Below are positions 38,979 through 47,553 of a stretch of 64,000 nucleotides of DNA, piece by piece; position 1 is the stretch's first letter, and the number at the start of each line of letters is the position of its first letter. The DNA comes from Kofleriaceae bacterium (GTDB taxonomy: Bacteria; Myxococcota_A; Polyangia; Haliangiales; Haliangiaceae), in assembly GCA_020633495.1 (NCBI GenBank), contig JACKDR010000007.1:124001-188000 (forward strand), in the 5' to 3' direction. The notes below the pieces were generated by a model. That model saw only the letters and a list, made by a program, of their open reading frames with translations. It had not been told where the DNA came from and searched no databases. Position numbers and translations under genes: made by a program.

Positions 38979-40144
38979 GCGCGCGGCCTCACGGCCACCG
39001 GCCGCCGCTGGCGACCCGGATCCGCCGCGCCCTGCTGCGGATCCGCGCGGTCCAGCGCAAGGAGTGGATGCACATCGGTCGCGACGCGACGACGCTGTAC
39101 TTCGCGATCGGCATGCCGCTGGTGCTGCTGATCCTGTTCGGCTACGCGGTGTCGTTCGACATCGACCACATCACGACCGTCGTCGTCGATCAGGACCGGA
39201 CCTCGCAGTCGCGCGACCTGGTCCGCCACCTCGACGCCGGCCCCACGTTCGACGTCGTCGGCGAGGCCGCGACGCCCGAGGCCGCCGAGCAGGCGTTCCG
39301 GCGCGGCAAGGCCCACATGATCATCATCGTGCCGCCGGGCTACGGCCGCGACCTGCAGCGCGGCGACAAGGTGCGGGTCCAGATGATGATCGACGCCGCC
39401 GACAACACCTCGGCGCAGTCGATCCTCGGCTACACCGCGCGGTTCTCGGCCCACGTCACCGGGCTGCAGGTCCGTCAGGTCACGGGGCGATCGCCGCCGC
39501 TGCTCGAGGCCCGCATCCGCGCGCTCTACAACCCGGGGTCGCGCTCGGCGGTGTTCCTGGTGCCGGGGCTGATCGCCGTGATCCAGGCGATGATGGCGGT
39601 CGTGCTCACGGCGCTCGCGGTGGCGCGCGAGTGGGAGCGCGGCTCGATGGAGCAGCTGTTCGCGACCCCGGTCGGGCGCCTCGAGATCGTCGCCGGCAAG
39701 CTGGCGCCGTACTTCGTGATCGGCGTCGCCCAGCTGCTGATCGTCCTCGCGGTCGGGGTCTGGCTGTTCGACGTGCCGGTGCGCGGCTCGCTGGTGGTGC
39801 TCGCGGTGCTGTCGGGGACGTTCCTGACCGCGACCCTGGCCCAGGGCCTGCTGATCAGCGTCGTCGCCAAGAACCAGATGGCCGCGACCCAGATGGGCGC
39901 GATGAGCTCGATGCTGCCGTCGCTGCTGCTGTCGGGCTTCATCCTGCCCATCGCCAACATGCCGGCGGTGCTGCGCGCGTTCACCAACGTCATCCCGGCC
40001 CGCCACTTCATCCACGGCCTGCGCGCGGTCATGCTGCGCGACGCGCCGCTGAGCCACGTCATGGGCGACGTCGGCCGCATGGCCGCGTTCGCCGGCGTGA
40101 TGATCTTCCTGTGCCTGGTGCGCTTCAAGAGGAAGGTCCGATGA
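38975..40144 (+). CDS. ABC-2-type transporter permease (YbhS-like)
   Basis: The protein has 389 residues from GTG 38975, overlapping the ATPase stop. The N-terminal motif RIRAVQRKEWMHIGRD leads into helix one (IGMPLVLLILFGYAVSF), a periplasmic domain of about 150 residues (ITTVVVDQDRTSQSRDLVR) and then five helices. AREWERGSMEQLFATPV and FINVIPARHF-like FTNVIPARHFIHGLRAVML are family marks. It pairs with the next permease. Confidence 0.92.
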   Translation: MSARPHGHRPPLATRIRRALLRIRAVQRKEWMHIGRDATTLYFAIGMPLVLLILFGYAVSFDIDHITTVVVDQDRTSQSRDLVRHLDAGPTFDVVGEAATPEAAEQAFRRGKAHMIIIVPPGYGRDLQRGDKVRVQMMIDAADNTSAQSILGYTARFSAHVTGLQVRQVTGRSPPLLEARIRALYNPGSRSAVFLVPGLIAVIQAMMAVVLTALAVAREWERGSMEQLFATPVGRLEIVAGKLAPYFVIGVAQLLIVLAVGVWLFDVPVRGSLVVLAVLSGTFLTATLAQGLLISVVAKNQMAATQMGAMSSMLPSLLLSGFILPIANMPAVLRAFTNVIPARHFIHGLRAVMLRDAPLSHVMGDVGRMAAFAGVMIFLCLVRFKRKVR

Positions 40145-41274
40145 CCCGGGTGCCGCGGACGCGGGGCCCGTGGTGGCCGCTGCTGGCGCTGATCCGCAAG
40201 GAGCTGATCCAGGCCCTGCGCGATCGCCAGATGCTGTTCATGATCGTCGCCGCGCCGATGATCCAGATCGTCCTGTTCGGCTACGCCGCGCAGCTCGAGT
40301 TCAAGCACGCCGACACGGTCGTCGTCGACGAGGACCGCACCGCCGACAGCCGCGCCTTCATCGAGGGGCTCGGCGCCGACGACACCTTCCGGGTGCGGTG
40401 GGCCGACGACGTGCCCGCCGCGGTCGACGTCCTGCGCCACGGCGACGCCACGGTCGTGCTGATCGTGCCGCACGGCTTCGCCAGCGACCGCGCCGCCGGC
40501 GGCGACGCCGCGGTCCAGGTCCTCTACGACGGCAGCGATCCGACCCTCGGGGTGTCCGCGGCGTCGGCGATCGAGGCCTACGCGGCGAGCCAGACCCGGA
40601 TCCCGGTCGGGCTGGCGCCGATCCCGGTCGGCCAGATCATCCTCGAGCCCCGCCTGCTCTACAACCCGGGCCTCGACAGCCGGCGCTTCTTCGTGCCCGG
40701 CACCGCGGCGTCGCTGCTGGTGGTCGTGACGATGCTGGTCACCGCGATGGGCCTGGCCCGCGAGCGCGAGGTCGGCACCCTCGAGCAGCTGCTGGTCACG
40801 CCGATGGGCCCGATGACGCTGATGCTGGGCAAGATGGTGCCGTACGCGCTGTTCGGGCTCCTCGACGAGATCCTGATCCTGGTGATCGGCAACCTGGTGT
40901 TCGACGTCCCGATCCAGGGCGATCTCGCGGTGCTCGCGCTGGGCACCGCCGGCTACCTGGGCTGCACGCTGGCGCTGGGCCTGTTGATCGCGGCGTCGGC
41001 GCGGACCCAGCAGCAGGCGTTCATGGGCGGCTTCTTCTTCATGATGCCGGCGATCCTGCTGTCGGGGTTCATGACCCCGATCGAGGCGATGCCGTCGTGG
41101 CTGCAGCCGATCACGATCGTCAACCCGATGCGGCACTTCGTCGAGATCTCGCGGTCGATCCTGCTGCGCGACGCCAGCTTCACCGACGTCGCGCCGCACG
41201 TGGCGTGGCTGTACGGCATCGCCGTGACGCTGCTGGTGACCGCGGCGTTGCGCTTCCGGCGCACCGTCGCGTGA
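40141..41274 (+). CDS. ABC-2-type transporter permease (YbhR-like)
   Basis: The protein has 377 residues from ATG 40141, overlapping the previous stop (ATGA). It has the same layout as its neighbour: LLALIRKELIQALRDRQMLF, one helix, a periplasmic domain (DTVVVDEDRTADSRAFIEG) and five C-terminal helices, with REREVGTLEQLLVTPMGPM and ITIVNPMRHFVEISRSILL. The pair forms the membrane core of a YbhFSR-type exporter. Characterised relatives export cationic drugs and sodium/lithium, and others lipids; the substrate here is unknown. It is the last gene of the operon. Confidence 0.92.
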   Translation: MTRVPRTRGPWWPLLALIRKELIQALRDRQMLFMIVAAPMIQIVLFGYAAQLEFKHADTVVVDEDRTADSRAFIEGLGADDTFRVRWADDVPAAVDVLRHGDATVVLIVPHGFASDRAAGGDAAVQVLYDGSDPTLGVSAASAIEAYAASQTRIPVGLAPIPVGQIILEPRLLYNPGLDSRRFFVPGTAASLLVVVTMLVTAMGLAREREVGTLEQLLVTPMGPMTLMLGKMVPYALFGLLDEILILVIGNLVFDVPIQGDLAVLALGTAGYLGCTLALGLLIAASARTQQQAFMGGFFFMMPAILLSGFMTPIEAMPSWLQPITIVNPMRHFVEISRSILLRDASFTDVAPHVAWLYGIAVTLLVTAALRFRRTVA

Positions 41275-41291
41275 TGGAGTAGGCTTGCGAG

Positions 41292-42068
41292 ATGCCGCCC
41301 ACCTGGGAGCGCGACCTCGACTTCTACCTGGTGCTGATCGACGACAAGCCGGCGTCGATCGTGCTGGATCTCGCCGCCGCCGGCGAGGTGCCGCTGGAGA
41401 GTCACCCGGTGCGGCTGTCGGTGCGGGTGCCGCTGCTGCGGCCCCGCGAGGACGGCCTCCGCGATCCCGACGAGCTCGACGAGCTCAGCGCGGTCGAGGA
41501 CCTGTTCACCGAGCGCCTGGCCGCCGAGATCGACGCGATCTTCGCCGGCCGGGTCATCCACGACGGCGAGCTGACGATGTACTTCTACGTCCCCGACGAG
41601 CACCGGGCGCGGCTCGAGGACCTGCCGTCGCTGACCGGGCCGGCGCCGGGCGACTACGAGCCGGCGTGGGGCGTGTCCGACGATCCCGGGTGGGAGTGCT
41701 ACCTGGAGTTCCTCACCCCCGATCCGTACAGCCACCAGACCATCCTCAATCGCCGGCTGGTCAAGGTCTTCGAGGACAAGGGCGACCAGGTCGACACCCC
41801 GCGCGAGATCGATCACTTCGCGTACTTCGAGAGTCAGGACCAGGCCGAGGAGGCGTCGGTGGCGCTGCGCACCGCCGGCTTCGAGGTCGACGACCTCGAC
41901 CCGCCCGACGAGGACGGCGAGCCGTGGGGGCTGCAGTTCCACCGCGTCGACGCGGTCGGCGGCGGCCGCGCCGACGAGTTCTGCGCCGAGATCCTCGACA
42001 TCGTCCTGCCGCTCGAGGGCGACTACGACGGCTGGGGCGCGCCGATGGTGCAGCCCGAGGTCAACTAG
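41292..42068 (+). CDS. DUF695-RraB fusion protein
   Basis: The protein has 258 residues. The N-terminal half (RDLDFYLVLIDDKPASIVLD, VRLSVRVPLLRPREDG) is a DUF695-like domain. The C-terminal 110 residues resemble RraB, the protein inhibitor of RNase E: REIDHFAYFESQDQAEEASV, LRTAGFEVDDLDPPDEDGEP and the ending LPLEGDYDGWGAPM. Free-standing RraB binds the RNase E C-terminal region and alters mRNA decay. Whether this fusion does so here is not known. A TAGGCT sequence 13 bases before the ATG may be a -10 box for a leaderless mRNA. Confidence 0.8.
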   Translation: MPPTWERDLDFYLVLIDDKPASIVLDLAAAGEVPLESHPVRLSVRVPLLRPREDGLRDPDELDELSAVEDLFTERLAAEIDAIFAGRVIHDGELTMYFYVPDEHRARLEDLPSLTGPAPGDYEPAWGVSDDPGWECYLEFLTPDPYSHQTILNRRLVKVFEDKGDQVDTPREIDHFAYFESQDQAEEASVALRTAGFEVDDLDPPDEDGEPWGLQFHRVDAVGGGRADEFCAEILDIVLPLEGDYDGWGAPMVQPEVN

Positions 42069-42072
42069 CGCC

Positions 42073-42524
42073 ATGGGGCGGATCGCGATCGCGTGCTACC
42101 GGGCGCGGCCGGGCCACGACGCCGCGCTGCTGGTCCTGATGAAGGCGCACCTGCCGACGCTGCGCGACGCCGGCCTGGCGACGTCGCGGGCGTCGATCGT
42201 GGGCCGCGCCGCCGACGGCACGATCGTCGAGGTCTTCGAGTGGACCTCGGCCGAGGCGATCGCCCGGGCCCACGACGATCCGACGGTGCAGGCGATGTGG
42301 TCCCGCTACGCCGAGGTCTGCGACTACGTCCGGATCGCCGACCTCGCCGAGGCCGCCGCGCTGTTCGTCGAGCTCGACGCCGTCGAGCTCGGCGCGCCGC
42401 TCCAGGCGCCGCGGCGCGCGCGCCCGCCGGCGCCCGGCGCACCGCCAAGCTGCCGCCGCGGCGCAAGCCGCCGCCGGCGCGGCCGGCGCGCAAGGCCCGG
42501 CCGCCGCGGCGCAAGCCCGGCTGA
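42073..42524 (+). CDS. Small dimeric alpha/beta-barrel-type protein with apparent 3' frameshift
   Basis: ATG 42073 opens a normal protein for about 115 residues: GRIAIACYRARPGHDAALLV, DGTIVEVFEWTSAEAIARAH, and AMWSRYAEVCDYVRIADLAE. It resembles antibiotic-biosynthesis-monooxygenase-like ferredoxin-fold proteins. In the starting frame no stop occurs until 44355, straight through two antisense genes, which is not credible. Shifting frame by one base within the GC run at about 42415-42440 gives a basic Pro/Lys/Arg tail (RRTAKLPPRRKPPPARPARK) and a stop at 42522-42524, just before the convergent gene. The shift may be a sequencing error or a real frameshift. Confidence 0.6.
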
Positions 42525-42555
42525 GGCGCGCGACCCCCTCGCCCGGCCCCGCTCG

Positions 42556-44001
42556 CTACACCGGCGGGCTGGTCGGCCGGCGCGTCCGCCCGGTCAGGAG
42601 CCGCACCATCGCGTCGGGCAGCGCCCGCAGCGCCGCGTGATCGATCGCGAGCGCCTCGAGCGCGCGGGCCAGCTCGGTGACGAACCGGGCGGCGCTGGCG
42701 CGCCGGCCGATCTCGTCGAGCGACGGGTCGGCGGCGGCGCGGATCGCGGCGAACGCGAGGTCGGCGGCGGGCAGCAGCGCGACGCACCGCTCGGGCAGCG
42801 CCGGCGCGACCGCCGCCGGCGCGCCCCGCCAGCGCGCCACCGCGTCGTCGAGCGCGGCGACCTCGGGGTCGTCGTCGCCGACCAGCAACCGGGCCGCGGC
42901 GATCAGCCAGGCGGCGGCGAGCGTCGCCAGCTCGTCGAGCGGCAGCGCCAGCGACGGCAGGCTGTGGGTGATCCGGCTGCGCCGCCGCGGCGTCGTCGCC
43001 ATGACCCGGGCCTCGGGCAGCGGGCCGCCGCGGTCGCGATCGCGGCGCGGCGCGTCCAGGCGGACGACGTTGGTCGGCTCGCGCAGCGCGGCCCAGAACA
43101 GCCGCTCGTCGCGCTCGAAGACCAGCAGGTGGCCGTCGGCGCTGGCGGTCAGCAGGCTCGGCCACGACATCGAGACCTCGGTGGCGTGGCCGGTGGCGAG
43201 GTCGTAGACCGCGCCGCCGAGGTACATCCGGCCGCTGCCCAGCCACGGCGCCCGGTCCGGCAGCCAGATGAAGCGGTGGCGCGGCGCGACGTCGAGGCGG
43301 ACGACCCGGTCGGCGTGGCGCGCGACCACGCCGTCGCGCTGGTCGGCGACGACGATCGCACCGTCGGGCGAGGTCCACGCCGCGGCGTCGTCGGCGACGT
43401 GGCACGGCGGGGTGGCGCCGCCGGCCCAGTGGTAGAACCAGCGCTTGAACTTGCCGAGCGGGTGGTGCTCGACCAGCAGCAGGCCGTCGCGGTTCCACGC
43501 GTAGGGATCGGCGTCGATCGGCGTGTCGGGCAGCGGCGTCAGGTCGCCGCCGCTGCGGCCGACCACCGCGGCGCGGACGCCGCCGCCCGCGGCCAGCTCG
43601 GTGGGCCCGACCTCGCACAGCGCGATCCGGTCGCTCGCCGGCGACCACACCAGCGGGCCGTACAGCAGCGCGCCGGCGACCAGCCGGTGGGCGTCGCCGG
43701 TGACGACGTCGAGGCACCACAGATCGCTGCGTCGCTCGGCGAGCGGCACGCCGGCGACGTGGGTCGCGACCAGGATCGCGAGCCACGCCCCGTCGGGCGA
43801 CGCCTCGACGCCGGCGATCGTGCCCGTCGGCGCCGACCAGATCGTCGTCGGCAGCTCGTCGAGCGCGCGCCAGCGCACCAGCTCGGCGTCGCCGCGCACC
43901 GCGATCAGGCCGGCGCGGGTGAAGCGCGCAGGGCTGCGCGCGGGCGGCGAGCCGGCCACCTGTGCGACGTCGCTGAGCCACGGCTCGGCGCGATTCACCA
44001 C
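42556..44001 (-). CDS. Beta-propeller (TolB/WD40-like) protein of unknown function
   Basis: About 481 residues from GTG 44001 (GTG 43998 is equally possible). Residues 30-330 contain repeated blades with the TolB/DPP-type pattern: GVEASPDGAWLAILVATHVA, YGPLVWSPASDRIALCEVGP, DPYAWNRDGLLLVEHHPLGK, AAWTSPDGAIVVADQRDGVV and SLLTASADGHLLVFERDERL. The C-terminal 150 residues are an Ala/Leu/Arg-rich helical domain. There is no signal peptide, so it is probably cytoplasmic. It has no peptidase domain despite the propeller. Its partner is unknown. Confidence 0.72.
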   Translation of the reverse strand: MVNRAEPWLSDVAQVAGSPPARSPARFTRAGLIAVRGDAELVRWRALDELPTTIWSAPTGTIAGVEASPDGAWLAILVATHVAGVPLAERRSDLWCLDVVTGDAHRLVAGALLYGPLVWSPASDRIALCEVGPTELAAGGGVRAAVVGRSGGDLTPLPDTPIDADPYAWNRDGLLLVEHHPLGKFKRWFYHWAGGATPPCHVADDAAAWTSPDGAIVVADQRDGVVARHADRVVRLDVAPRHRFIWLPDRAPWLGSGRMYLGGAVYDLATGHATEVSMSWPSLLTASADGHLLVFERDERLFWAALREPTNVVRLDAPRRDRDRGGPLPEARVMATTPRRRSRITHSLPSLALPLDELATLAAAWLIAAARLLVGDDDPEVAALDDAVARWRGAPAAVAPALPERCVALLPAADLAFAAIRAAADPSLDEIGRRASAARFVTELARALEALAIDHAALRALPDAMVRLLTGRTRRPTSPPV

Positions 44002-44090
44002 GGGGGCAGCGTACCGCCGCGCCGGGTCGCCGGCTACGGGCGACGGCGCGAGCCGTGCGGCACGCCGCCGCGGCCGGCTCGCCCGCGCCG

Positions 44091-44891
44091 CTACTTGCCG
44101 GTGAAGCGGGGCGGCCGCTTCTCGGCGAACGCCCGCGGCCCCTCCTTGGCGTCGTCGCTCTGGAACACCTTCCAGCCCAGCTCCAGCTCGATCGCCAGGG
44201 CCTCGCGCTCGGGCAGGCCCTCGGTGTCCTGGACCGAGCGCTTGATCGACTGCACCGCGAAGGGACCGTTGGCCGCGACCTCCGCGGCGACGTGGCGGGC
44301 CTCGGTGAGGGCCTGGCCGTCGGGGACGATCCGGCTGATCAGGCCCATCCGGTAGGCCTCGTCGGCGCGGACGTGGCGGCCGGTCAACAGGATGTCCATG
44401 GCGTGGGCGTAGGGGATCTGGCGGCGCAGCCGCACCGTCGAGCCGCCCAGCGGGAACAGGCCCCAGCGCACCTCGGAGACCCCGAACCGCGCGCCCTCGG
44501 CGGCGATCCGGATGTCGGTCGCCTGCAGGATCTCCATGCCGCCGGCGATCGCCGAGCCCTCGACCGCGGCGATCAGCGGCTTGGTCAGGCGGTGGTGGCG
44601 CAGGAACGCTTTCCAGTGCAGGTCGGGGTCGGCCTTGAAGCGCGCCGCCCAGGCGTCGTCGGGCGGCTGGTGCATCTGCTTGAGGTCGCTGCCGCTGCAG
44701 AAGTGGCCGCCGGCGCCGGTCAGGATCGCGACCCGGACCTCGGGGTCCTCGTCGATCATGATCCAGGCGTCGGCGAGGCGCGCCAGCATCTCCAGGTCCA
44801 TGGCGTTGCGCGCCTCGGGCCGGTTCATGGTCAGGGTGACGACGTGGCCGTCGCGCTCGACGAGCAGGGGCGGGGACGCGGACGCGGACAT
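44091..44891 (-). CDS. Enoyl-CoA hydratase/isomerase (crotonase) family protein
   Basis: The protein has 266 residues. Crotonase hallmarks are NRPEARNAMDLEML, the oxyanion stretch GAGGHFCSGSDLKQM, EGSAIAGGMEILQATDIRIA and VSEVRWGLFPLGGSTVRL. The Glu matching rat hydratase Glu144 is present (SEVRWG). The position of Glu164 appears to be Asp (AHAMDILLTGR), which may alter hydration chemistry. It diverges from the P450/Hsa operon, with a perfect KstR-type palindrome 53 bases before its start. It therefore probably belongs to the same regulon and acts in steroid side-chain or ring beta-oxidation. Confidence 0.88.
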   Translation of the reverse strand: MSASASPPLLVERDGHVVTLTMNRPEARNAMDLEMLARLADAWIMIDEDPEVRVAILTGAGGHFCSGSDLKQMHQPPDDAWAARFKADPDLHWKAFLRHHRLTKPLIAAVEGSAIAGGMEILQATDIRIAAEGARFGVSEVRWGLFPLGGSTVRLRRQIPYAHAMDILLTGRHVRADEAYRMGLISRIVPDGQALTEARHVAAEVAANGPFAVQSIKRSVQDTEGLPEREALAIELELGWKVFQSDDAKEGPRAFAEKRPPRFTGK

Positions 44892-44943
44892 GGGGCTCCC
44901 GGGGCAGGCGGCCCCGGGCGATCCGGGGCCTCGACGCCCTCAA

Positions 44944-44957
44944 TAGAACATGTTCTA
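44944..44957. promoter_or_regulatory. KstR-type operator 1 (perfect palindrome)
   Basis: TAGAACATGTTCTA is a perfect 14-base palindrome and matches TNNAACNNGTTNNA, the consensus described for the TetR-family cholesterol regulator KstR in actinobacteria. AGTC follows on the right arm, as in the other two sites. It lies just upstream of the enoyl-CoA hydratase gene. Confidence 0.75.
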
Positions 44958-45031
44958 GTCTAGCCTGGCAAGGCGAGCGGGGACGGCGGCGGGACCGCGG
45001 GGGCTACACCCGGTCCGGATCCGGTCACGGG

Positions 45032-45045
45032 CGAAACATGTTCCA
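45032..45045. promoter_or_regulatory. KstR-type operator 2 (one mismatch)
   Basis: CGAAACATGTTCCA differs from TNNAACNNGTTNNA only at the first base. It is followed by GTC, giving the shared AACATGTTCYAGTC. It lies between the outer two sites in the divergent promoter region. Confidence 0.65.
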
Positions 45046-45077
45046 GTCAGGCCGCGCAAGGCGCTTGTCGGCCGATG

Positions 45078-45091
45078 TGAAACATGTTCTA
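45078..45091. promoter_or_regulatory. KstR-type operator 3, adjoining the P450 start
   Basis: TGAAACATGTTCTA matches TNNAACNNGTTNNA fully and is followed by GTC. It ends eight bases before the P450 ATG, so a bound repressor would sit on the core promoter or start point. Confidence 0.7.
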
Positions 45092-45099
45092 GTCCGGCC

Positions 45100-46311
45100 A
45101 TGCCACCGACGCTGAACGTCGACGTCTACGATCTCGATCGCTACGTGGAGGGGGTGCCGCACGACGCGTTTCGCGTCCTGCGGGCGGAGGCGCCGGTCTA
45201 CTTCCATCCCGAGCCCGACGGCGTCGGCTTCTGGGCGATCACCAAGTACGCCGACGTCGTCCAGATCTCGAAGGACCCGTACACGTTCTCGTCGTGGCGC
45301 GGCGGCACCAACATCAAGGACTACCCGCCGGACAGCCTCGACATCATCCGGATGTTGATGCTGAACATGGACCCGCCGCAGCACAACAAGTTCCGGCGGC
45401 TGACCTCGACCGGCTTCACGCCCCGGATGATCGCGCGGATGGAGGAGTACATCCGCGCCGCCGCCCGCAAGATCGTCGACGACGTCGCGCCGCTGGGCGC
45501 CTGCGACTTCGTCACCAAGATCGCCGCCGAGCTGCCGCTGGTGGTCATCTGCGACATCATGGGCGTGCCCCAGGAGGACCGGCACCTGGTCTTCGACTGG
45601 TCCAACCGGCTGATCGGCTTCGACGACCCCGAGTTCCAGACCTCGCTCGACGACGCCCAGATCGCCGCCTCCGAGCTGTGGGCCTACGCCAACCAGCTCG
45701 CCGAGGAGCGCAAGGGCAAGGGCGGCAAGGACCTGGTCTCGGTCCTGCTCGACGCCGAGATCGACGGCGAGCAGCTCGACGAGATGGAGTTCGACGCCTT
45801 CTTCCTGCTGCTGTCGGTCGCCGGCAACGAGACCACGCGCAACCTGATCTCGGGCGGCATGGTCGCGCTGATGGAGCACCCGGAGCAGCGGGCGCGCCTG
45901 CTCGCCGACCCGACGCTGCTGCCGTCGGCGGTCGAGGAGATGCTGCGGTGGGTGACCCCGGTCATCCACTTCCGCCGCACCGCGACCCGCGACGTCGAGC
46001 TGCGCGGCCAGCCGATCAAGGAGAACGACAAGGTCGTCCTCTACTACGCGTCGGCCAACCGCGACGAGGAGGTGTTCGCCGACGGCCACCGCTTCGACAT
46101 CGGCCGCACGCCCAACGACCACATCGCGTTCGGCATCGGCCAGCACTCGTGCCTCGGCCTCAACCTGGCCCGGCTCGAGATCAAGGTGATGTTCGAGGAG
46201 CTGCTGCGCCGCATGCCGGACATCGAGCCGGCCGGGCCGGCGCGGCGGCTGCGCTCCAACTTCATCAACGGCGTCAAGGAGCTGCCGGTCCGGTACACGC
46301 CGAGCACGTAG
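45100..46311 (+). CDS. Cytochrome P450, CYP125/CYP142-like steroid 26-monooxygenase candidate
   Basis: The protein has 403 residues. The I-helix reads AGNETTRN (about residues 241-248), ExxR is in SAVEEMLRW, and the haem loop FGIGQHSCLG places the thiolate at C351. LNMDPPQHNKFRRLTSTGFT and FIEPAG-like DIEPAGPARRLRSNFINGVK resemble actinobacterial CYP125/CYP142/CYP124 enzymes that oxidise the terminal side-chain carbon of cholesterol or cholestenone. It needs external ferredoxin and reductase, which are not in the window. It is first in a run of nine same-strand genes for ring cleavage and beta-oxidation. The KstR-type box is right at its start. Confidence 0.88.
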   Translation: MPPTLNVDVYDLDRYVEGVPHDAFRVLRAEAPVYFHPEPDGVGFWAITKYADVVQISKDPYTFSSWRGGTNIKDYPPDSLDIIRMLMLNMDPPQHNKFRRLTSTGFTPRMIARMEEYIRAAARKIVDDVAPLGACDFVTKIAAELPLVVICDIMGVPQEDRHLVFDWSNRLIGFDDPEFQTSLDDAQIAASELWAYANQLAEERKGKGGKDLVSVLLDAEIDGEQLDEMEFDAFFLLLSVAGNETTRNLISGGMVALMEHPEQRARLLADPTLLPSAVEEMLRWVTPVIHFRRTATRDVELRGQPIKENDKVVLYYASANRDEEVFADGHRFDIGRTPNDHIAFGIGQHSCLGLNLARLEIKVMFEELLRRMPDIEPAGPARRLRSNFINGVKELPVRYTPST

Positions 46312-46325
46312 GGGAGGGACGGCCC

Positions 46326-47546
46326 GTGACCACGACGACGACTCGCACGACGGCGCCCACGGCGCCCACGACGACGATCGACCCGGACACGCTGCGCGCC
46401 CGCGCCGTCGCGCTGGCGCCGGCGCTGGCCGAGCGGGTCGCCGAGGCCGACGGCCTGCGCCGCCTGCCCGACGCCACGATCGCCGACTTCCAGGACGCCG
46501 GCTTCTTCCGCATGCTCCAGCCCAGCCGCTGGGGCGGGCTCGAGGTCGATCCCCAGGTCCTGTTCGACGTCCAGATGACGATCGCCGCGGCCTGCGCCTC
46601 GAGCGCCTGGGTCCTCGGCGTGGTCGCGGTCCACGCCTGGCAGCTGGCGCTGTTCCCGCTCGAGGCCCAGCAGGAGGTCTGGGCCGACGACGCCTCGACG
46701 CTGATCTCGTCGTCGTACGCGCCGACCGGCAAGGTCGAGCGCGTCCCCGGCGGCTTCCGCCTGAGCGGCCGGTGGTCGTTCTCGAGCGGCTGCGACCACT
46801 GCCGGTGGGCGTTCCTGGGCGGCCTGGTGCCGCCGGCCGAGGACGGCCGGCCGCCCGAGATGCGCACCTTCCTGGTGCCGCGCCGCGACTACCGCATCGA
46901 CGACACCTGGCACGTCATGGGCCTGCGCGGCACCGGCAGCAAGGACGTCGTCGTCGACGGCACGTTCGTGCCCGAGCACCGCACCCACCGCCTGATCGAC
47001 GGCTTCAAGCGGTCGAGCCCGGGCAACGAGCTCAACCCGGCGCCGCTGTACCGCCTGCCGTTCGGCCAGGTCTTCGTGCGCTCGGTGTCGACTTCGGCGA
47101 TCGGCATCGCCCAGGGCGCGCTCGACGCCTACCGCGCCGCGACCGCGGCGCGCGTCGCCGCCTCCGACGGCGCCAAGGTCGCGCTCGATCCGGCGGCGCA
47201 GACCGTCGCGGCGCGCGCCGCGGCGACCCTGCGCGAGCTGCGCGGCACCCTGCACCGCAACTTCGACGACCTGCTGGCCCGGGTCCGCGCCGGCGACGAC
47301 CTGCCGCTCGAGACCCGCCTGCAATGCCGCCTCGACTCGTCGCTGGCGGTGACCCGGTCGGTGGAGGTCGTCGACGCGCTGTTCACCGAGAGCGGCGGCC
47401 GCGCCATCTTCCTGACCAGCCCGCTGCACCGCGCCTTCCTCGACGTCCACTGCGCGCGCGCCCACTACGCCAACAACCCCGAGAAGCCGGCGCGCAACCT
47501 CGGCGGCGTCCTGCTCGGCGGCAAGAACGTCGACTTCTTCGTCTGA
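46326..47546 (+). CDS. hsaA: HsaA-like flavin-dependent monooxygenase (oxygenase component)
   Basis: The protein has 406 residues from GTG 46326 behind GGAGGG. The acyl-CoA-dehydrogenase-type fold of group D monooxygenases is evident: GFFRMLQPSRWGGLEVDPQV, RLSGRWSFSSGCDHCRWAFL, TWHVMGLRGTGSKDVVVDGT and FGQVFVRSVSTSAIGIAQGA. HsaA hydroxylates 3-HSA to the catechol 3,4-DHSA using reduced flavin from HsaB. No reductase gene is present here, so reduced flavin must come from elsewhere. The N-terminus is unusually Thr-rich. The extradiol dioxygenase gene follows within eight bases. Confidence 0.9.
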   Translation: MTTTTTRTTAPTAPTTTIDPDTLRARAVALAPALAERVAEADGLRRLPDATIADFQDAGFFRMLQPSRWGGLEVDPQVLFDVQMTIAAACASSAWVLGVVAVHAWQLALFPLEAQQEVWADDASTLISSSYAPTGKVERVPGGFRLSGRWSFSSGCDHCRWAFLGGLVPPAEDGRPPEMRTFLVPRRDYRIDDTWHVMGLRGTGSKDVVVDGTFVPEHRTHRLIDGFKRSSPGNELNPAPLYRLPFGQVFVRSVSTSAIGIAQGALDAYRAATAARVAASDGAKVALDPAAQTVAARAAATLRELRGTLHRNFDDLLARVRAGDDLPLETRLQCRLDSSLAVTRSVEVVDALFTESGGRAIFLTSPLHRAFLDVHCARAHYANNPEKPARNLGGVLLGGKNVDFFV

Positions 47547-47553
47547 GGCGGCC

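Noticed and set aside
42073..44355. A 760-residue reading of the small ferredoxin-fold gene
   Set aside because: After about 115 normal residues it becomes low-complexity and runs antisense through the propeller gene. A frameshift with a stop at 42524 explains it better.
44944..45091. LexA or phage-operator interpretation of the AACATGTTC palindromes
   Set aside because: No SOS or phage genes are near. The spacing and bases fit TNNAACNNGTTNNA, and the flanking genes are steroid-type catabolic genes.
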